Position numbers and translations under genes: made by a program
Notes under the pieces: model-generated
Told to the model about the DNA's origin: nothing
The model's database searches: none
Seen by the model: only the letters and a program-made list of their open reading frames with translations
Assembly (NCBI GenBank): GCA_028692715.1
Contig: JAQUWU010000045.1
Location: forward strand, 1 to 37,136
Length of the DNA stretch: 37,136 nucleotides
Direction: 5' to 3'
Source: Paludibacter sp.
GTDB lineage: Bacteria; Bacteroidota; Bacteroidia; Bacteroidales; Paludibacteraceae
Part shown: positions 35,268-37,136 of the stretch, piece after piece
How the letters are laid out: the number at the start of each line of letters is the position of its first letter
Position numbering within the stretch: the stretch's first letter is position 1

Positions 35268-35927
35268 TTATAAATATACGCCAGCAGGGAAGTATCTATC
35301 ACATAATGCTTTTAAATAGACTTTTGTTAATTCAGGCAATTCTTTATGTGGAATAAATACGAATCTAGCTCGCATTGAATTATCTAAAATAAAAAAATGT
35401 GGTTCATTCCTTTCATCAATTTGCTTTAAAATATCACCTTCTACATTATAGATAGCGTATTTAGTTTTATTTGTCATATTAAACATTTTTAAGTTACGTA
35501 AATTATCATATGAAGCTATAAATATTACGTTTTCTGCTTTAAAATTATGACTAAATTCATTTATTATTTTAATCTGAGATTCAACACAAGCTTCGCAATT
35601 TAAATATGAAAATCTAACAATTAGCCTTGCGCCATTTTTAACAATATTTTTAAGCATAATTTTCTTTCCTTTATCTGACGTTAAAACCATATTAGAATCA
35701 ATTGGAAAATATTCAGAATACATATACGATTTGAATTCGCTTTTAATAACATTTAAGTTTGTGTTTTGAGCACTGTATTTCTCTATAGTAATATCATAAT
35801 AATTAAGTAATTTGTTTACATTATTTTTATAATACTGAAAATAAACAAATACACCAACAAGCGTAATTATTAGTAGAAATATTAAACCTTTCTTAGTCAT
35901 CATTCTATTTGATAATATTTTAATCAT
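35268..35927 (-). CDS. membrane-anchored thioredoxin-like protein with CEAC active site
   Basis: The protein has 219 residues. One N-terminal hydrophobic anchor (LIFLLIITLVGVFVYFQYY, about 15-33) leads to a periplasmic domain. RLIVRFSYLNCEACVES puts a redox CxxC at C111 and C114 after a strand, the thioredoxin arrangement. NVIFIASYDNLRNLKMF and EPHFFILDNSMRARFVFIPH give the next strands and the cis-Pro region. The likely role is making or reshuffling disulfides, or TlpA-like reduction, in the periplasm. Both peptide cores nearby are Cys-rich, so they are plausible substrates. The start could also be at codon 9 or 10 (MMTKKG). It lies just downstream of the truncated propeller. Confidence 0.7.
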   Translation of the reverse strand: MIKILSNRMMTKKGLIFLLIITLVGVFVYFQYYKNNVNKLLNYYDITIEKYSAQNTNLNVIKSEFKSYMYSEYFPIDSNMVLTSDKGKKIMLKNIVKNGARLIVRFSYLNCEACVESQIKIINEFSHNFKAENVIFIASYDNLRNLKMFNMTNKTKYAIYNVEGDILKQIDERNEPHFFILDNSMRARFVFIPHKELPELTKVYLKALCDRYFPAGVYL

Positions 35928-35957
35928 CTTGTTATATTTGTAATTATATTCTATAAA

Positions 35958-37019
35958 TCAAAATGAAAATTTTACAATAAGAGGATTGTCAAACTCACTT
36001 AATTTCATTTCCTTTAAAGAATATAAAATAGATTTTTTTGATGCATTTAAAATATACAACGGTTCCACTAAAGCATAAAAAGAGGTAGCATCGGAAGATA
36101 CAATTCTAAAACTACTATCAGAATTAAATTTACCGGTATAACTTTCTTTTTCGTTTTTATTTAATAATACCTCATAATATTTACCTTCTGGTCCAATTGC
36201 TAAAACATATAACCAATCTTTTGTTTCTTGAATATTTGTAATACGCTTAAAATAATTGCCTCTACCAATCTCATCAATATTATTCTTTGTAGCAATAGAA
36301 TTAATTGGTAATGCTAATTCACCGAAATCAATACTATATTTAACTGACATTTCTTCTTCAGTTATTTCATATATATTAAAATCACCATGTGGTGGTACAA
36401 GTAAATAATTACCATTCCATTTCTTTGTAAATCTATCTGTTTCAATTATGTAATTATCATTTTCCAATAATCCCTGTAGATTTCCATCTGATTCTCGAAA
36501 AAAACAATTTTTGTCATCATTAGTAGATGTTCCATTCCAAAAATAATTCACATTATTTTCGAAGCAGATAAGTTGTAGTGGATTAATTTTCTCATTAATT
36601 TTTACTTTTCTTACAAATGCGCCATTTTTAACATTGTATTTAACAACATTTTTATAATCAAGTATAGAAATTATATCTCCACCCTTATTTAAATCAAAAT
36701 CACGGATTTCTACATATTCCTGAGGACCATTACCTTGTCTACAAATTTTTGAAATAAACTTACCTTCTTGATTAAACTCAAATATTGTTTTATTTTTACT
36801 ATCAAATATGTAGTATTTATCTCCTTCAACAATTATTTTTTTTACTGATCCTATTAAAACGGAGTCGCATGTTTCAAGCCTAACACACCTATCAATTTTT
36901 ATTGATTTAGGCCACTCAAAAACATTGTCTACAATACTCTTTTCTATAGAGAATGTTTGCTCACATTTATATTTCGATTCCTGCTTGTTGCACGATACTG
37001 TAAATAATAATATAAAATG
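35958..37019 (-). pseudogene. six-bladed beta-propeller lipoprotein, 5' end lost at an insertion element
   Basis: The frame has the lipobox region FILLFTVSCNKQ but no usable start. Upstream the only in-frame start-like codon is a TTG at 37040, which gives an odd lead (MGAKADSHF) inside what looks like the end of an insertion sequence. A stop codon lies shortly before it. The positively charged start of the signal peptide is absent. The rest is a complete propeller of the same kind as the others (CVRLETCDSVLIGSVKKIIV, GKFISKICRQGNGPQEYVEI with GNGPQEY). It is probably inactivated, or expressed only from a transposon promoter. Confidence 0.65.
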
Positions 37020-37051
37020 ACTATCGGCTTTTGCACCCAATAGAAAATTAT

Positions 37052-37059
37052 TAACTTTG
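37052..37059 (+). promoter_or_regulatory. -7 promoter element of the transposase gene
   Basis: TAACTTTG matches TAnnTTTG and lies 14 bases before the ATG at 37074, on the strand opposite to the preceding genes. Confidence 0.5.
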
Positions 37060-37073
37060 CAAGTAAAAAAATC

Positions 37074-37136
37074 ATGAATTTACTTGACTTTAGTAATTAT
37101 TTTCCAAATGAGGAATCCTGTATTGAACACTTTAAA
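37074..37136 (+). mobile_element. IS1595-like transposase, first 21 codons
   Basis: From the ATG the reading is MNLLDFSNYFPNEESCIEHF and one more residue before the window ends. The pattern FxxxFPxEExCxEHF is the start of IS1595/ISXO2-type transposases, where it precedes a zinc-binding region. The left end of the element probably lies within about 50 bases upstream (near 37020-37030, GGCTTTTGCACCC), but its inverted repeat cannot be confirmed without the other end. Only this edge is visible. Confidence 0.65.

Overview
The window looks like a low-GC Bacteroidota chromosome, most likely Bacteroidales. The evidence is promoters of the TAnnTTTG type (often written as TACTTTTGC), near absence of Shine-Dalgarno sequences, a zinc-free type B ribosomal protein L31, a type IX secretion (T9SS) C-terminal sorting domain, NVEALA peptides, and lipoproteins with six-bladed beta-propellers. 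I cannot name the genus. No rRNA, tRNA or CRISPR array was seen.

Positions 1-11,230 are mostly housekeeping genes on the + strand: the tail of a NUDIX hydrolase, rluF, purU, an acyl-CoA synthetase, truA, an EamA permease and rpmE2. A CDF metal transporter lies on the - strand. Then comes an aromatic amino acid operon of prephenate dehydratase, an aminotransferase, and a fused DAHP synthase/chorismate mutase. This operon is preceded by an 18-residue leader peptide with ten Phe/Tyr codons and by mutually exclusive antiterminator and terminator hairpins, so it is almost certainly controlled by ribosome-stalling attenuation. From 11,255 to 14,548 (- strand) are a small secreted basic coiled-coil protein and a large secreted SGNH esterase with a T9SS tail.

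Positions 15,047-37,019 form an accessory block entirely on the - strand. In transcription order it holds: a propeller lipoprotein truncated at its 5' end, a membrane-anchored thioredoxin-like protein, an MG2/TonB-plug-like surface protein, NVEALA peptide 2, two propeller lipoproteins, a signal peptidase I, an O-antigen-ligase-like membrane protein with TPRs, NVEALA peptide 1, a propeller lipoprotein, a small secreted protein with a frameshift in a T9 run, and an efflux-type set of adaptor, RND pump, outer-membrane channel and second RND pump. The start of an IS1595-like transposase lies at the right edge and appears to have cut the first propeller gene.

I think this block is a peptide secretion system. 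Two precursors share a nearly identical 44-residue leader ending in an A-x-A type site (ALA) but have unrelated Cys-rich cores. A signal peptidase, a thiol-redox protein and an RND/TolC exporter sit beside them. Regulation looks shared: two promoters (for the RND set and for NVEALA 1) carry the same 11-bp-period direct repeat at identical spacing. Both peptide genes have a conserved hairpin upstream and another immediately downstream. The functional link is inference; the individual motifs are visible in the sequence.
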